This document shows positions 20,936-31,960 of a DNA stretch of 64,000 nt, one piece after another (the stretch's first letter is position 1; every line of letters begins with the position of its first letter). The position numbers and the translations under genes are program-made. The notes under the pieces were generated by a model that saw only the letters and a list, made by a program, of their open reading frames with translations, searched no databases and was not told where the DNA came from. This DNA is from Pseudovibrio flavus (lineage in GTDB: Bacteria > Pseudomonadota > Alphaproteobacteria > Rhizobiales > Stappiaceae), in NCBI RefSeq assembly GCF_009711345.1, contig NZ_SMMA01000064.1, forward strand, positions 1 to 64,000. The letters are read 5' to 3'.

Positions 20936-22136
20936 ATTCCTTTGTCAAATCACAGGTCCAAACGGAAGCGGAACCAGAGCCAAGTCCAATGTCCACTTTG
21001 AGGAGGATTTCTTCTTCGCGCATCACAGCAGAAGCAGCTTCCTCGCTGTAATCGGCATCGCGTTCGCCTTCAACAGCAACACGGATATCGCCAAACCAGA
21101 TCGCAAGACGATCGCGGTCAGCAGGCTCGCCCGCTTTACCAACGGCCATAACAACGCGGCCCCAGTTTGCGTCTTCACCAGCAATTGCGGTTTTCACCAG
21201 CGGAGAGTTGGCGATGGCCAAACCGATACGCTTTGCAGAAGCATCATCAGCTGCACCTTCAACACGAACCTCAACGAACTTGGTTGCGCCCTCGCCGTCC
21301 TTGACGATCTGGTGTGCAAGATCCTGCATCATGTCGGCAAGTGCCGCACGGAAATCAGCAAGACGTTCATCGTGCGCATCTTCAACGCGCAGGTGGCCCG
21401 CTTTGCAGGTCGCAGCAAGGAGGACACTGTCAGATGTGGAGGTGTCGCTATCAACCGTAATGGCGTTGAAAGAACCGCCCACACAGTCACTTAGAAGTGC
21501 TTGCAGTGCAGGTGCGGAGATATTGGCATCCGTGAATAAGAAGCCCAACATGGTCGCCATGTCCGGCGCGATCATGCCCGCGCCTTTGGCAATACCGTTC
21601 AGCACCACTTTCTGACCGTCGATTTCGACAGTGCGAGTGGCAACCTTCGGATAGGTATCGGTGGTCATGATGGCCTTGGCAGCTTCCTGCCATGCGTCCC
21701 CATCGGCCTTCTCGATCAACTCGGCCATCACGCCTTCAAAGCGCTCGGCCGGTAGCGGTTCACCGATCACGCCGGTGGAGGCCAGATAAATCTCAGACTG
21801 AGCAACGCCGGTCGCTTCAGAAACGATCTTCGCTGTCAGCTCAACAGCAGCCTTGCCCTTTTTGCCGGTAAAGGCATTGGCATTGCCGGAGTTGATAAGC
21901 AGCGCTCGCATAGAACCGCCGGAAAGGTTCGCACGGCACCAATCGACAGGTGCGCTCGGGCACTTGGACTTGGTGAACACGCCTGCGACCTGCGTTCCTT
22001 CATCGGTCAGCATTAAAAGAACGTCCGTTCGGCCTTTGTATTTGATGCCAGCGGAGGCGGTTGCAAATCGAACGCCGTCGATCACTGGTAGTGCAGGATA
22101 GCTTTTAGGGGCGAGCGGAGAAATAGCAGCAGACAT
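20904..22136 (-). CDS. argJ: Bifunctional glutamate N-acetyltransferase / amino-acid N-acetyltransferase ArgJ
   Basis: A 410-residue precursor of the arginine pathway enzyme that transfers acetyl from N-acetylornithine to glutamate. ArgJ cuts itself between Ala and Thr into alpha and beta chains; here the site is A194-T195 in [11 protein letters not shown]. The [10 protein letters not shown] oxyanion region is also present. It leads an argJ-GNAT-mutT group. Whether it is bifunctional (using acetyl-CoA) cannot be told from sequence alone. Confidence 0.96.
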   Translation of the reverse strand: MSAAISPLAPKSYPALPVIDGVRFATASAGIKYKGRTDVLLMLTDEGTQVAGVFTKSKCPSAPVDWCRANLSGGSMRALLINSGNANAFTGKKGKAAVELTAKIVSEATGVAQSEIYLASTGVIGEPLPAERFEGVMAELIEKADGDAWQEAAKAIMTTDTYPKVATRTVEIDGQKVVLNGIAKGAGMIAPDMATMLGFLFTDANISAPALQALLSDCVGGSFNAITVDSDTSTSDSVLLAATCKAGHLRVEDAHDERLADFRAALADMMQDLAHQIVKDGEGATKFVEVRVEGAADDASAKRIGLAIANSPLVKTAIAGEDANWGRVVMAVGKAGEPADRDRLAIWFGDIRVAVEGERDADYSEEAASAVMREEEILLKVDIGLGSGSASVWTCDLTKEYVAINGDYRS

Positions 22137-22171
22137 AATACAAAGGCTCCCATCCGACTGCGGAAAACAAA

Positions 22172-22206
22172 AAGGCTCTAGCAGGCGTTAGCCTAACCAG
22201 AGCCTT
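22172..22206 (-). terminator. Terminator of the parvulin gene
   Basis: The arms AAGGCTCT (22172-22179) and AGAGCCTT (22199-22206) pair perfectly and, on the minus strand, are followed by TTTTTGTTTT. It lies between the parvulin stop and the argJ start, so argJ is transcribed separately. Confidence 0.8.
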
Positions 22207-22240
22207 GATGACAAGCCTTTTATTCGGGCTTTAAGACGAC

Positions 22241-23125
22241 TTATTTTGCGTCTTTTGCTTTTTCATCTGTCGTAGCAGGTGCTTTGTCTTCAACAGCATC
22301 TTCAACCGCGACCAAATCTACCTTGGTTTCACCTTTGAGTTTCTCAAGTGCTTCACGGAATTTCTCAACAGTCAGTTCCTGCTTGATCTGGTCTTTAACC
22401 TGATCAAATTCAGGTGCAGGCTGCTTGCGCTCGTCTTCCTTCAAGATGACGTGGTAACCGAACTGAGACTTTACAGGCTCTTTGGTGTACTCGCCCTTTT
22501 TCAGGCCGAAGGCTGCGGTTTCGAATTCTGGAACCATCTGGCCTTTGGAGAAGTAACCCAGTTCACCGCCCTGAGGGCCGGAAGGACCGGTGGACTTTTC
22601 TTTTGCCAGCTCTGCAAAGTCACCGCCCTTGTCGAGTTCAGCGATTACAGCTTTCGCATCTTCCTCGTTTTCAAGCAGGATGTGGCGAGCAGAGATTTCT
22701 TCTGGACCAACATAGTCAGCAAACTTTTCGTCGTAGTAAGCTTTTACGTCGCCGTCAGTTACGCTGTCCTGAATGTTCTTCTGGAAGTAGGTGTTACGCA
22801 GAGCGCGGTTGCGCTCGAAGTTCATCAGGCGTTTGAAATCTTCGTCTTCTGCAAGGCCAGCTTTCTCAGCAGCTTCCGCCATAACATTCATTTCAACCAG
22901 CACATCAGTCAGCACCTTGCGCCATTCGGTTGGCGGCAGCTGGCGCAGCTGTTCTGCATAGTCCTGCGCAGCATATGCAAGATCTGCCTCAGTAATTACG
23001 CGGTCGCCAACTTTAGCAACAACATCATTTGGACCACGGTCCTGCGCGGAAGCGACTCCCATTCCAATAACAAGTGCAAGAGCAGCTACGGAGCTGGTGA
23101 GAGTTTTTTTGAACGTTGAAAGCAT
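22241..23125 (-). CDS. Peptidylprolyl isomerase (parvulin type), periplasmic
   Basis: A 294-residue foldase. A signal peptide (about 1-27, ending ASAQ) sends it to the periplasm. A SurA/PrsA-like N-terminal chaperone part (about 35-135) precedes a parvulin rotamase domain (about 140-235) with the ARHILLE and GGELGYF motifs. The charged C-terminus (about 255-294) is rich in Lys, Asp and Ala. The frame starts 8 codons earlier, but ATG 23125 gives the proper signal peptide and has GAGAAAGAG before it. It is divergent from secA, the standard arrangement in this order, and both serve the export pathway. Confidence 0.93.
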   Translation of the reverse strand: MLSTFKKTLTSSVAALALVIGMGVASAQDRGPNDVVAKVGDRVITEADLAYAAQDYAEQLRQLPPTEWRKVLTDVLVEMNVMAEAAEKAGLAEDEDFKRLMNFERNRALRNTYFQKNIQDSVTDGDVKAYYDEKFADYVGPEEISARHILLENEEDAKAVIAELDKGGDFAELAKEKSTGPSGPQGGELGYFSKGQMVPEFETAAFGLKKGEYTKEPVKSQFGYHVILKEDERKQPAPEFDQVKDQIKQELTVEKFREALEKLKGETKVDLVAVEDAVEDKAPATTDEKAKDAK

Positions 23126-23234
23126 CTTTTCTCTTTCTCTTCGCGTCATCAGGGTTTTCCCCTTTTCTCACGGGTAAACCCTTCAGAATAACGCCGACTT
23201 CACTATAAAGCGCAGATTGCGACGGTTGATGGCG

Positions 23235-23263
23235 TTGACAAGCCTCTGACCCCAACTTATCTG
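23235..23263 (+). promoter_or_regulatory. Sigma-70 type promoter of secA
   Basis: TTGACA (23235-23240) and TATCTG (23258-23263) are separated by 17 nt. This would give secA a leader of about 155 nt. Confidence 0.6.
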
Positions 23264-23428
23264 TCAATCGCCTAGTTTTTTTGCTGGGAAGCACAAAACG
23301 CTGTGGCAACCGACGGACTCATAAGCAAAAAGGGTCTGAGGCTGCATAGATCAGAAATATGAAGATTTCTAGGTTGTGGCGCGCGCGGATATGCGCCTGC
23401 GCCCCCTAAAAAATGGAAGGACCGCCAT

Positions 23429-26227
23429 ATGGTGGGGCTCGGCGCACTTGCCCGTAAAATTTTTGGCTCTGCAAATGACCGCGTGGTCAAAGCTCTCAGA
23501 CCAAAGGTTGATGCCATCAATGCTCTTGAAGCAGAATATCAGGCACTAACCGACGAGCAGCTTCAAGCCAAGACCGATGAGTTCAGAGAGCAGCTGGCAA
23601 ACGGTGCCAAGCTCGACGACCTCTTGGTTCCTGCATTTGCAACCGTTCGTGAAGCTTCGCGCCGCGTACTTGGCCTGCGCCATTACGACGTGCAGCTCAT
23701 TGGCGGTATCGTACTGCATCAGGGCAAGATCACCGAGATGCGCACCGGTGAGGGTAAAACCCTCGTGGCGACCGCTCCGGTATACCTTAACGCATTGACT
23801 GGTAAGGGTGTTCACGTTGTAACAGTGAACGACTACCTCGCCAGCCGCGACGTTGAATGGATGGGTCAGGTCTACCGTTTCCTCGGTCTGACAACTGGTC
23901 TCATCGTTCACGGAATTACCGATGAGGACCGCGCTGCTGCATACAAAGCAGACGTGACCTACGGGACCAACAACGAATTCGGCTTCGACTACCTTCGTGA
24001 CAACATGAAGTACGACCGTGAATCCATGGTTCAGCGGCCGCATCACTTCGCGATCGTCGACGAAGTTGACTCCATTCTGGTTGACGAAGCCCGTACCCCG
24101 CTCATCATCTCCGGCCCGCTGGAAGATCGCACCGAGTTCTACAACACAATCGATGCTTTCATCCCGCTTTTGGTTGAAGAAGACTTCGAGCTGGACGAAA
24201 AAACCCGCGCAGCAACTTTCACCGAAGTTGGTAACGAAAAGCTTGAAAACCTGCTTTCCGAAGCTGGTCTTCTTAAGGGCGAATCGCTCTACGACGTTGA
24301 GAACGTATCGGCAGTTCACCACCTGCAGCAGGGCCTGAAAGCTCACAAGCTGTTCCAGCGTGACCGTGACTACATCGTTCGTAACGACGAAGTTGTTATC
24401 ATCGACGAATTCACCGGCCGTATGATGCCGGGCCGTCGCTTCTCCGAAGGCCTGCACCAGGCTCTGGAAGCGAAGGAAAAGGTTGCCATCCAGCCTGAAA
24501 ACCAGACGCTGGCATCCATCACCTTCCAGAACTACTTCCGCATGTACGACAAGCTTGCCGGTATGACCGGTACAGCGATGACCGAAGCGGAAGAATTCAT
24601 GGACATCTACGGTCTGGAAGTTGTTGATATTCCAACCAACAAGCCTGTTCAGCGCGTAGATGACGACGATGAGGTCTACCGGACCGTTGGTGAAAAATAC
24701 AACGCGATCATCCAGCTCATTGACGAGTGCCGCGAGCGCGAGCAGCCAATTCTGGTTGGTACGACCTCCATCGAGAAGTCCGAGCTTCTGGCAAACGAGT
24801 TGATCAAGGCTGGCTTCAAGCAGGTTGATCTTTCTGAGCCGAACGCGTTTGCGCCGCTCTATGCTGACAAAGAAACCGCTCGATCTGCAAAGATCTTTGC
24901 AGTTCTGAACGCTCGCTACCACGAGCAGGAAGCACAGATCATCTCGCAGGCAGGTGTTCCAGGCGCTGTTACCATCGCAACCAACATGGCTGGCCGTGGT
25001 ACCGACATTCAGCTTGGCGGCAACGTGGACATGCGTATCGCAGCTGAACTGGCAGATGTGCCGGAAGGCGAGGAGCGCGACGCTAAAGTTGCCGCTCTCA
25101 AAGAAGAGATCGAAGGGCTTAAAGAACGCGCGCTGGCTGCCGGTGGTCTTTACGTTGTTGCGACCGAGCGCCACGAAAGCCGCCGTATCGATAACCAGCT
25201 ACGCGGCCGTTCCGGTCGTCAGGGCGATCCGGGCCACTCCAAGTTCTTCCTGTCTTTGCAGGATGACCTGATGCGCATCTTCGGTTCTGACCGCATGGAC
25301 TCCATGCTGCAGAAACTGGGCCTTAAAGAAGGCGAAGCGATCATCCACCCTTGGATCAACAAGGCACTGGAAAAAGCGCAGCAGAAGGTTGAGGCTCGCA
25401 ACTTCGACATTCGTAAGAACCTCCTGAAGTTCGATGACGTGATGAATGACCAGCGTAAGGTGGTCTTTGAACAGCGTCTTGAAATGATGGACGACGAAAT
25501 CGTTGCTGACGCTGTTGCGGAAATGCGCGAAGAAACCGTCGAGAACCTTGTTGCGAAACACATTCCTGAAAAAGCCTATCCAGAACAGTGGGATACGCAG
25601 GGCCTTCAGGATGAGGTTCGCGCAAAGCTCAACCTTGATCTGCCAGTTGTAGACTGGGCAAACGAAGAAGGCATTGCCGAGGAAGAAGTTGAAGAGCGCA
25701 TCAAGCGTGCTGCCAACGAAGCCATGGCAACCAAGATCGCCAACTACGGTCCGGACATTATGCGCCAGATCGAAAAGGCTGTTCTGCTGCGCACCATTGA
25801 TGGTCTGTGGCGTGAGCATCTGGCGAACCTTGACCACCTGCGTTCCGTTGTTGGTCTTCGCGGCTACGCACAGCGTGATCCTCTGCAGGAGTATAAGACC
25901 GAGTCCTTCTCCCTGTTTGAATCCATGCTGGCAAACCTGCGCGAAGTAACCACCGGTCAGCTTATGCATGTTGAACTGGTTCAGCAGGCACCTCAGGTTC
26001 CAACCAACGCTGACCTGCCACAGATGGAAGCGCACCACATCGACGCAAGCACTGGCGAAGATGAGTTCGGCTCCGCTGACCAGCAGATGGCAGCAGCCCG
26101 CGCTGCACAGGCTCCAGCAAACCGCGACCCAAGCAACGAAGAAACTTGGGGCAAGGTTGGCCGTAACGAGCCATGCCCATGCGGCTCTGGCAAGAAGTAC
26201 AAGCACTGCCACGGCAGCCTTGTATAA
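23429..26227 (+). CDS. secA: Preprotein translocase subunit SecA
   Basis: A 932-residue ATPase that drives unfolded preproteins through SecYEG. Walker A is MRTGEGKT at 104-111, the DEAD-like Walker B ([12 protein letters not shown]) follows near 210, and the second nucleotide domain includes the [10 protein letters not shown] segment. The C-terminal SEC-C zinc motif [14 protein letters not shown] ends the protein, so it can bind SecB and lipids. Length is normal for alphaproteobacteria. ATG 23429 follows GGAAGGA. Confidence 0.98.
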   Translation: MVGLGALARKIFGSANDRVVKALRPKVDAINALEAEYQALTDEQLQAKTDEFREQLANGAKLDDLLVPAFATVREASRRVLGLRHYDVQLIGGIVLHQGKITEMRTGEGKTLVATAPVYLNALTGKGVHVVTVNDYLASRDVEWMGQVYRFLGLTTGLIVHGITDEDRAAAYKADVTYGTNNEFGFDYLRDNMKYDRESMVQRPHHFAIVDEVDSILVDEARTPLIISGPLEDRTEFYNTIDAFIPLLVEEDFELDEKTRAATFTEVGNEKLENLLSEAGLLKGESLYDVENVSAVHHLQQGLKAHKLFQRDRDYIVRNDEVVIIDEFTGRMMPGRRFSEGLHQALEAKEKVAIQPENQTLASITFQNYFRMYDKLAGMTGTAMTEAEEFMDIYGLEVVDIPTNKPVQRVDDDDEVYRTVGEKYNAIIQLIDECREREQPILVGTTSIEKSELLANELIKAGFKQVDLSEPNAFAPLYADKETARSAKIFAVLNARYHEQEAQIISQAGVPGAVTIATNMAGRGTDIQLGGNVDMRIAAELADVPEGEERDAKVAALKEEIEGLKERALAAGGLYVVATERHESRRIDNQLRGRSGRQGDPGHSKFFLSLQDDLMRIFGSDRMDSMLQKLGLKEGEAIIHPWINKALEKAQQKVEARNFDIRKNLLKFDDVMNDQRKVVFEQRLEMMDDEIVADAVAEMREETVENLVAKHIPEKAYPEQWDTQGLQDEVRAKLNLDLPVVDWANEEGIAEEEVEERIKRAANEAMATKIANYGPDIMRQIEKAVLLRTIDGLWREHLANLDHLRSVVGLRGYAQRDPLQEYKTESFSLFESMLANLREVTTGQLMHVELVQQAPQVPTNADLPQMEAHHIDASTGEDEFGSADQQMAAARAAQAPANRDPSNEETWGKVGRNEPCPCGSGKKYKHCHGSLV

Positions 26228-26251
26228 GCGCTAGAAAAAAGTGATTGAGGG

Positions 26252-26273
26252 AAGGCCGGATTTTTCCGGCCTT
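26252..26273 (+). terminator. Terminator of secA
   Basis: A 9-bp stem AAGGCCGGA/TCCGGCCTT (26252-26260, 26265-26273) with a TTTT loop is followed by TTCTTTTG. Confidence 0.9.
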
Positions 26274-26438
26274 TTCTTTTGCCCGCAGCTATAAACGCTG
26301 GCACAACGAACCCTCCCCTCAGGCACAGCAACAAGCCCGCCTGAAATTGCGATAGCGCAGCCGCCAAACGTTCTGCGGTTATTCAAATTGCATGTAGAAC
26401 GCTCTAGACTGCATCAGCAAACAACAAGAGCTTGATCC

Positions 26439-27077
26439 ATGCCCCTGCGCGCTTCACTGACTTTACTAGCCAGCTCCCTCTTCTTGCTTCCTGCCGCAGC
26501 TAAGGATTTTCCTGCTGGCTACTATATCGCCACTGATGGGCAAGCCGAGCAACTCACCATCCGCGCAGAGCCCTCTTCCAAGGCACCTGTGGCGGCACAG
26601 CTTCCAGCAACCAAGGTTCTCGTTTCAAGCGGGATCAGCGAGAAAGCAGATGGCACGCTCTGGCAGCAAGTAAGCTCCGGAGAAATGTAAGGGTGGCTGG
26701 AAGCGGATAAGCTAAGGCCAGCAGAGCCAATCGCCTTCGAGGGTACTGAACTTGCAAGTACGGGCATCTGTACAGGCTTTGAGCCCGGTTGGGCATTCAA
26801 GTGGACGAAAGACAACGCCACCTTCTCCACCATGGAAGGCGCGGCCCTTGAAGCACCCGTAACTAGCGCAACACGCATACGCGGCCATCTGGGCACAACG
26901 CTCCATGCATCAAACGATACGACACGCTACGCTCTTACTGTATTGCCGAGCGAATGCCCATACCGCGCAGTCGATGCGTTCGTTTGGGGGACGGCCCACC
27001 TTATCAGTCAAGAGGAAGGCAAGGCGCCAGAGACATTCCTTGGCTGCTGCCGCCCGTTAGATGAGGGTTACCGATAG
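26439..27077 (+). pseudogene. SH3-domain secreted protein interrupted by an in-frame stop
   Basis: One reading frame of 213 codons is broken by TAA at 26688-26690 and is otherwise open to 27077. Before the stop there is a signal peptide (about 1-21) and the start of an SH3b-like domain with LTIRAEPSS. Right after the stop comes GWLEADKLRP, which completes the typical SH3 end (gly-trp motif), and then a region starting near CTGFEPGWAFKW that resembles small COG3650-like secreted domains. Four further Cys follow in the C-terminal part. One base change (TAA from AAA, GAA or CAA) would restore the frame, so this is a recent nonsense mutation, a sequencing error or a readthrough site. The function of the intact form is unknown. 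Confidence 0.75.
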
Positions 27078-27092
27078 CTTTTCTGTAACAAA

Positions 27093-27122
27093 AAAAGCCG
27101 GCCCCTAACGAGACCGGCTTTT
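27093..27122. terminator. Bidirectional terminator before the L,D-transpeptidase gene
   Basis: The arms AAAAGCCGG (27093-27101) and CCGGCTTTT (27114-27122) have an A run on one side and a T run on the other, between converging genes. Confidence 0.85.
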
Positions 27123-27146
27123 TGAACATCTTAAGGGGTCGGCTGG

Positions 27147-27755
27147 TTAGAGAATAACAACCTTAGTGCCAACTTTGACCTTCTCGTACAGGTACTCGAC
27201 ATCGCTGTTCAACATGCGGAAGCAGCCGGAAGAGACAGCCTGACCGATGGACCAGTTCTCATTAGTGCCGTGGATGCGGTAAATGGTGGAACCCAGATAC
27301 AGTGCACGGGCGCCAAGCGGGTTGTTCGGTCCGCCCTTCATGTACGCAGGCAGCGTACGGCCCTTTTTAGCCTCACGTGCGCGCATTTCTGGCGGAGGTG
27401 TCCAACCCGGCCATTCCGCTTTACGGGTGACGCGCTCAACACCTTTCCAGGTGAAGCCATCACGGCCAACGCCAATGCCGTAACGCATCGCCTTACCTTT
27501 TTCCTGTACGTGGTAAAGATAACGCGATTTTGTATCGACAACGATAGTACCTGGCTTTTCATCGGTTCTGTAGCGAACCAGCTTACGCTTGTACTTACGC
27601 GGTGTCTTTGTGAACTGGCGGCTAGGGGTGTAGGTCACCCACTCGCGCTTCTTTGTGTCCCAGTACTGTGCAGCCTGAGACGGAATGGAGAAGCCCGTAA
27701 CCCCAATTACAAGCGCCATCGCCATCAACGGCAGAAGCCGAATTAACTTTCTCAT
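27147..27755 (-). CDS. L,D-transpeptidase (YkuD family)
   Basis: A 202-residue periplasmic enzyme that forms 3-3 peptidoglycan cross-links or attaches proteins to the wall. A signal peptide (about 1-27) is followed by the YkuD domain with the active-site motif HGTNENWSIG...SSGCFRM, catalytic Cys178. The frame is open 32 codons further upstream, but ATG 27755 gives the clean signal peptide MRKLIRLLPL and has GGGGG 5 nt upstream. The gene is monocistronic. Confidence 0.93.
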   Translation of the reverse strand: MRKLIRLLPLMAMALVIGVTGFSIPSQAAQYWDTKKREWVTYTPSRQFTKTPRKYKRKLVRYRTDEKPGTIVVDTKSRYLYHVQEKGKAMRYGIGVGRDGFTWKGVERVTRKAEWPGWTPPPEMRAREAKKGRTLPAYMKGGPNNPLGARALYLGSTIYRIHGTNENWSIGQAVSSGCFRMLNSDVEYLYEKVKVGTKVVIL

Positions 27756-28078
27756 CAATACCCCCGGGGGAAGATTAGGAGCCCCCTCTCCTTTGCAATT
27801 ATGTGTGCTGACTTTACCAAGGTCAAAACGCTCGCGGCCCCAATCGCCCACGTATGTTTACCTAGTAACAACACTCGGAATAAAACGCCCTGCGCTTTAA
27901 ATACAATCTTTCAAATTCAATTTCGAGTAAATTACTCAATCAAAAATTGAATTACTGTTAGTCATTTAAAATTTTCTATAAGCACCTAAACTTTATGGAT
28001 GAAATCCCACAATCACCAAAGTTGTATTGAGCTCGCCTAGCTAGTCATTCTAGTTGGAATACGGGAGGAAATTTACCT

Positions 28079-28882
28079 ATGCATACTGAGTTAGAAACCC
28101 GATATTCTGCCATGACTGGCGAAACTCTTGCTTTCGTCCAAGCAGGTCTTGATAGCGAAGAGCCTATTGTTTTCATTCATGGTTTTGGTGGAGATGCCTC
28201 CACATGGGCGGGCCTCCAAAAAGAACTTTCCCAAAACAGGCCGACATACGCCTTTGACCTTCCCAGTCATGGCGGCTCGTTAAACTGGCCGGAACTGGGT
28301 AACGCCGTAAAATCTGCTAGGGCGCTATCACAATCTTTTGATGTGCTCGGCTTGAAAAAGGTACACCTCGTTGGTCACTCACTCGGCGGAGCCATTGCGT
28401 CCTTAATCGCAATGCGAACACCCGATAAAGTTGCAAGTCTTACTCTGGTGGCTCCGGGCGGTTTTGGTGAAGAGATCAACGCCAGCGCCCTGCAAGCCTA
28501 CGCGAAGAAAGTTTCTATCGAAGCGCAGCTGGAAATCCTTAAACCATTCTTCGGTCCTGACTTTGCGATCCCCCAAGCGCTGGTAGAGCACTACAACAGC
28601 TCGCGAGCAGTTGACGGTGCAGCTGGAGCTCTGGCAGCTATCGCTGGTTCATTCCTTCTGGATGGCAAGCAAGGCGTTCTGCCCTTGGCAAAAATTGCCG
28701 AACTTCCAATGCCGATCAGCCTGATCTGGGGCACCGAGGATGGCATCTTGCCATACGCTCAAACCCAAGGCCTACCGGAAAAGATAGCCCTGCACTCCAT
28801 CGAGAATGCAGGGCATATGTTGCAGATAGAATGCCCTCAAGAGGTCTTGCAGGTAATCCGCAAGACCGTAGGACTTGCCTGA
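28079..28882 (+). CDS. Alpha/beta fold hydrolase (AcoC-like)
   Basis: A 267-residue alpha/beta hydrolase. The oxyanion segment FIHGFGGD lies near residue 35, the nucleophile elbow GHSLGG has Ser101, the acidic residue is in WGTEDGILP and the histidine in NAGHMLQ. The whole fold resembles the hydrolase-like part of acetoin-dehydrogenase E2-related proteins, although there is no lipoyl domain. The substrate is unknown. ATG 28079 follows GGGAGGAAA. It is a lone gene meeting the chemoreceptor gene tail to tail with 2 bp between stops. Confidence 0.88.
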   Translation: MHTELETRYSAMTGETLAFVQAGLDSEEPIVFIHGFGGDASTWAGLQKELSQNRPTYAFDLPSHGGSLNWPELGNAVKSARALSQSFDVLGLKKVHLVGHSLGGAIASLIAMRTPDKVASLTLVAPGGFGEEINASALQAYAKKVSIEAQLEILKPFFGPDFAIPQALVEHYNSSRAVDGAAGALAAIAGSFLLDGKQGVLPLAKIAELPMPISLIWGTEDGILPYAQTQGLPEKIALHSIENAGHMLQIECPQEVLQVIRKTVGLA

Positions 28883-28884
28883 GT

Positions 28885-30924
28885 TTAGGCTGCACGCACT
28901 CCGCCAAGGAATGAAGACACTTCTTGGCGGATCTGCTCTGCTTCTTTTGCAAGAACCTCGGCAAGATCCTGAACCGCCATTCCGGTAGAGCGAGCAGACT
29001 GGGATGCCTGTTCAACGGTTTTCATGGCATCAACACCGTTTTGAGAACTGCGGGTTGCGCTGGCAACGTTTTCCGAGATGGAGTGAACGGCAGCGTTTTG
29101 CTGCTCCATGGAGGCAGCAACTGCCGCAGCAATCTGGTTCACTTCCTCAATGGTGGAGCTAACAGAGCGGATTGCCCCAACAGCATCATCAGACGCGTGC
29201 TGGATAGCGCCAACCTGACGGGCAATCTCCTCGGTTGCCTGCGCTGTCTGGTTTGCAAGCATCTTCACTTCAGATGCAACAACCGCAAAGCCTTTGCCGT
29301 GCTCACCAGCGCGTGCGGCCTCAATGGTCGCGTTGAGCGCAAGAAGGTTGGTCTGGTCGGCGATATCGCGAATGAGGTTTACAGCATCACCAATACGGTT
29401 TGCGGCCTCATTGAGCTGGCTCATGGTTTCAACTGTGGTGCGGGAGTTGGATGCCGCTTCACCAGCAACACGGGTAGATTGTTCGGTCTGGCCTGCGATT
29501 TCGTTGATGGACATCGCCAGCTCTTCTGTAGCGGAAGACGCGTTAGCCACATTCTGCGTAGCGCTTTCAACCGCACTTCCAGCTGATACAGCTTCGCTGG
29601 AAACATTGTCCGCCGCTTGCTCAACCGAGACAGAAGCCTGCCCCAGACCATCAGCTGCCTTGTTCAAGCTCTGAAGAGCAGAGCCAATCTTCTGTTCGAA
29701 GTTGACGATAAGATCATCCACCCGCTGAGATCGTGCATCGCGTTCTTTGGTTTCTTGGTCACGCGCTTCGGCCATAGAGCGACGTTCGATCAAGCTGTCA
29801 CGGAAAACCTGAACGGACCGAGCCATCTCGACCACTTCCTTACCCCCACGGTTTTCAGGAATCTCTACCGAAACATCCCCTTCAGCCAAACGCAGCATAC
29901 CGGTCTTCAGCTTGTTAAGCGGAACCATGATAGAACGGGTTACCCAAACACCAAAGAGCAATGCAATAGCCGCAGCAATGCCAATGGCGCTAAAGGTGAT
30001 GATCTTCATTTGGTCGGCGATCTCTGCGCGGTGCACTTCGGCAAGCTTTGCCCCTTCCACGGCTGCATTTTTGAGCGCATCCAAGCGTGGCGGCAGCAGA
30101 GCAAACAAGTCAACCAGCAGGTCAGCCTTCTTGGCACGCTTCTTGGTAAAACCGACATACTCGTTGAAGGCCGCACGATAGGCTTCCATATCGCCCGCGA
30201 TCTCACTACGAACATTCTCAGGTAGCTCTACCCGAGGTAAAAAGCGATCAAAACGGGAGAACGCAACCTCGAAATCCCCTTCGGCAACATCAGTCCCCTT
30301 GATGGTAAAAGCGTACTCTGTCTGTCGAACCTGAGCAACCGAAGCAATCAGCTTCAACGCGTTAGGGTCTTTGGTGCGGCGGGTGTTCTGATTAATCAGA
30401 TTACTGGCATTGAGCAAAGACGAGTTCAAAGTCTGTTGAAGGCCGCTATCCGCATCTAGGCCGATTTTCTCTTGCAGGCCGTGCAGCTCGGAGAAGGTCG
30501 CAGTAATGCCCTTAATGGTATCAATGGCATCCAGCGTTTCCAGGAAGTAGTCGCCCGCAGTTTCCAGCGTATTGATGTAGTTCAATGCTTCAACGGCTTC
30601 ATCACTTACCTCGGTAAACCGTTGAGCCAGTGTTGCTGTAGGGCCGTTTTGGTATGCACTTTGAAGAGATTGCAACTGACCGGCCTTAACCGCCACATCC
30701 CGCGTGTAGGCCGCCAATTCGCTGTAAGCCTGCGCCTCGTCGAAGGCTGCATTGCTCTGCATCTGGCCCCAGCTATCAATAGCGGCGATAGACCCAATGC
30801 CAAGCAGCGCCATGGCGGACAAAGAAAGAATGCGAACGCGAATGCTCAAATTGCCCAAACGCGGAAGAAATGAAATACGCTTTAATGTCTTTGGCTTTGC
30901 AATAAATGATCTGAATTTACCCAT
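28885..30924 (-). CDS. Methyl-accepting chemotaxis protein
   Basis: A transmembrane chemoreceptor of 679 residues from the ATG at 30924. TM1 (about 35-56) and TM2 (about 300-322) enclose a periplasmic helical-bundle sensor of about 240 residues. HAMP follows, and then the long coiled-coil signalling domain with the conserved hairpin tip in [20 protein letters not shown]. The C-terminus lacks a CheR/CheB pentapeptide of the NWETF type. The ligand is unknown. In-frame TTG 30942 and ATG 30936 are alternative starts; ATG 30924 has GGGG at the right distance. No other chemotaxis genes are in the window. Confidence 0.92.
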   Translation of the reverse strand: MGKFRSFIAKPKTLKRISFLPRLGNLSIRVRILSLSAMALLGIGSIAAIDSWGQMQSNAAFDEAQAYSELAAYTRDVAVKAGQLQSLQSAYQNGPTATLAQRFTEVSDEAVEALNYINTLETAGDYFLETLDAIDTIKGITATFSELHGLQEKIGLDADSGLQQTLNSSLLNASNLINQNTRRTKDPNALKLIASVAQVRQTEYAFTIKGTDVAEGDFEVAFSRFDRFLPRVELPENVRSEIAGDMEAYRAAFNEYVGFTKKRAKKADLLVDLFALLPPRLDALKNAAVEGAKLAEVHRAEIADQMKIITFSAIGIAAAIALLFGVWVTRSIMVPLNKLKTGMLRLAEGDVSVEIPENRGGKEVVEMARSVQVFRDSLIERRSMAEARDQETKERDARSQRVDDLIVNFEQKIGSALQSLNKAADGLGQASVSVEQAADNVSSEAVSAGSAVESATQNVANASSATEELAMSINEIAGQTEQSTRVAGEAASNSRTTVETMSQLNEAANRIGDAVNLIRDIADQTNLLALNATIEAARAGEHGKGFAVVASEVKMLANQTAQATEEIARQVGAIQHASDDAVGAIRSVSSTIEEVNQIAAAVAASMEQQNAAVHSISENVASATRSSQNGVDAMKTVEQASQSARSTGMAVQDLAEVLAKEAEQIRQEVSSFLGGVRAA

Positions 30925-31081
30925 ACCAAGCCCCATCTGCAAAATTGCTTAATGAAATATGCGGATAAAATCCTTTAGTTTTTACAAACGCCCATGTCCG
31001 ACATGGAACCAGAGGGATTTTTCTGGCACAAAAACTTGCTATATACGCCTCTGCCCTTTCTCCCATTTCTCGGATAACACC

Positions 31082-31960
31082 TTGTCGACACTAACCAGAA
31101 TCGCGCCCATTCTCTTTGTTCTTCTCTGGTCGACAGGCTTTATCGGCGCCAAGCTCGGTGCGCCGTATTCCGATCCTTTTCCCTTCCTTTCCATCCGTTT
31201 TTTGATCGTCATACCGCTTTTTGCAGTGCTGATCGCCCTTGCTGGCGGGTCCCTTTACCTGCCTAGAAAGCAGATTGCGCTTTCCATATTTGTCGGCACA
31301 CTCATTCACGGAACGTATTTGGGCGGCGTGTTTTGGGCGATTGATCGGGGCATGCCAGCAGGCGCTTCAACAGCCATTTTGGGGCTACAGCCAGTGCTCA
31401 CCGCAATGATGGCTTATCTGTTGCTGAAAGAGCCTGTGAGACTGCGCCAATGGGCAGGCCTTGTTCTTGGCCTCTTCGGGTTAATGGCTGTGGTTCTACC
31501 GCGCCTTAACGTTGAGGATGCAACTGGCATTCCTGCCATTACAATTCCAGCCATCATTCTTGCAGTTTTGGGCATCTCCCTCGGCACGGTCGTTCAAAAG
31601 AAAATGCCAGTGGGTGCCAGTCTCCTAACAGTGACCTTCTACCAGTACATTGGCGCGTTGCTGGTGACGCTGCCTCTTTCCTTCACCGAAAGCTGGACCG
31701 TTGTATGGGCGCCGGAATTCATCATAGCCATCCTATGGCTCGTACTGGTGCTTAGCGTGGGCGCTGTTCTTCTGCTTTTGCTGCTGATCCGCGAAGGCGC
31801 TGTGGCAAGTACGGCATCGCTCTTCTATCTCGTGCCTGTAGCAACGAGCATAGAAAGCTACTTCCTGTTTTCGGAAACTCTGACCGTCGTTCAAATGGTC
31901 GGTATGCTTGTTATGGTCGTCGCTATTATCATGTCCCGTCCTAAACAGCAGGCCCGCTAG
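31082..31960 (+). CDS. DMT family transporter (EamA)
   Basis: An inner-membrane protein of about 293 residues with ten predicted transmembrane helices and the two EamA repeats typical of drug/metabolite exporters. The substrate is unknown. The frame is open from 30959, but the extra 41 residues are polar and not conserved-looking; TTG 31082 is the better start and gives the family's normal length, although its ribosome site is weak. The end overlaps the yihY-like gene by 20 bp, tail to tail. Confidence 0.85.
   Translation: MSTLTRIAPILFVLLWSTGFIGAKLGAPYSDPFPFLSIRFLIVIPLFAVLIALAGGSLYLPRKQIALSIFVGTLIHGTYLGGVFWAIDRGMPAGASTAILGLQPVLTAMMAYLLLKEPVRLRQWAGLVLGLFGLMAVVLPRLNVEDATGIPAITIPAIILAVLGISLGTVVQKKMPVGASLLTVTFYQYIGALLVTLPLSFTESWTVVWAPEFIIAILWLVLVLSVGAVLLLLLLIREGAVASTASLFYLVPVATSIESYFLFSETLTVVQMVGMLVMVVAIIMSRPKQQAR

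Noticed and set aside
23546-25174. A 542-codon minus-strand frame inside secA
   Set aside because: It lies fully antisense to secA, whose protein is complete and conserved; the frame results from codon bias.
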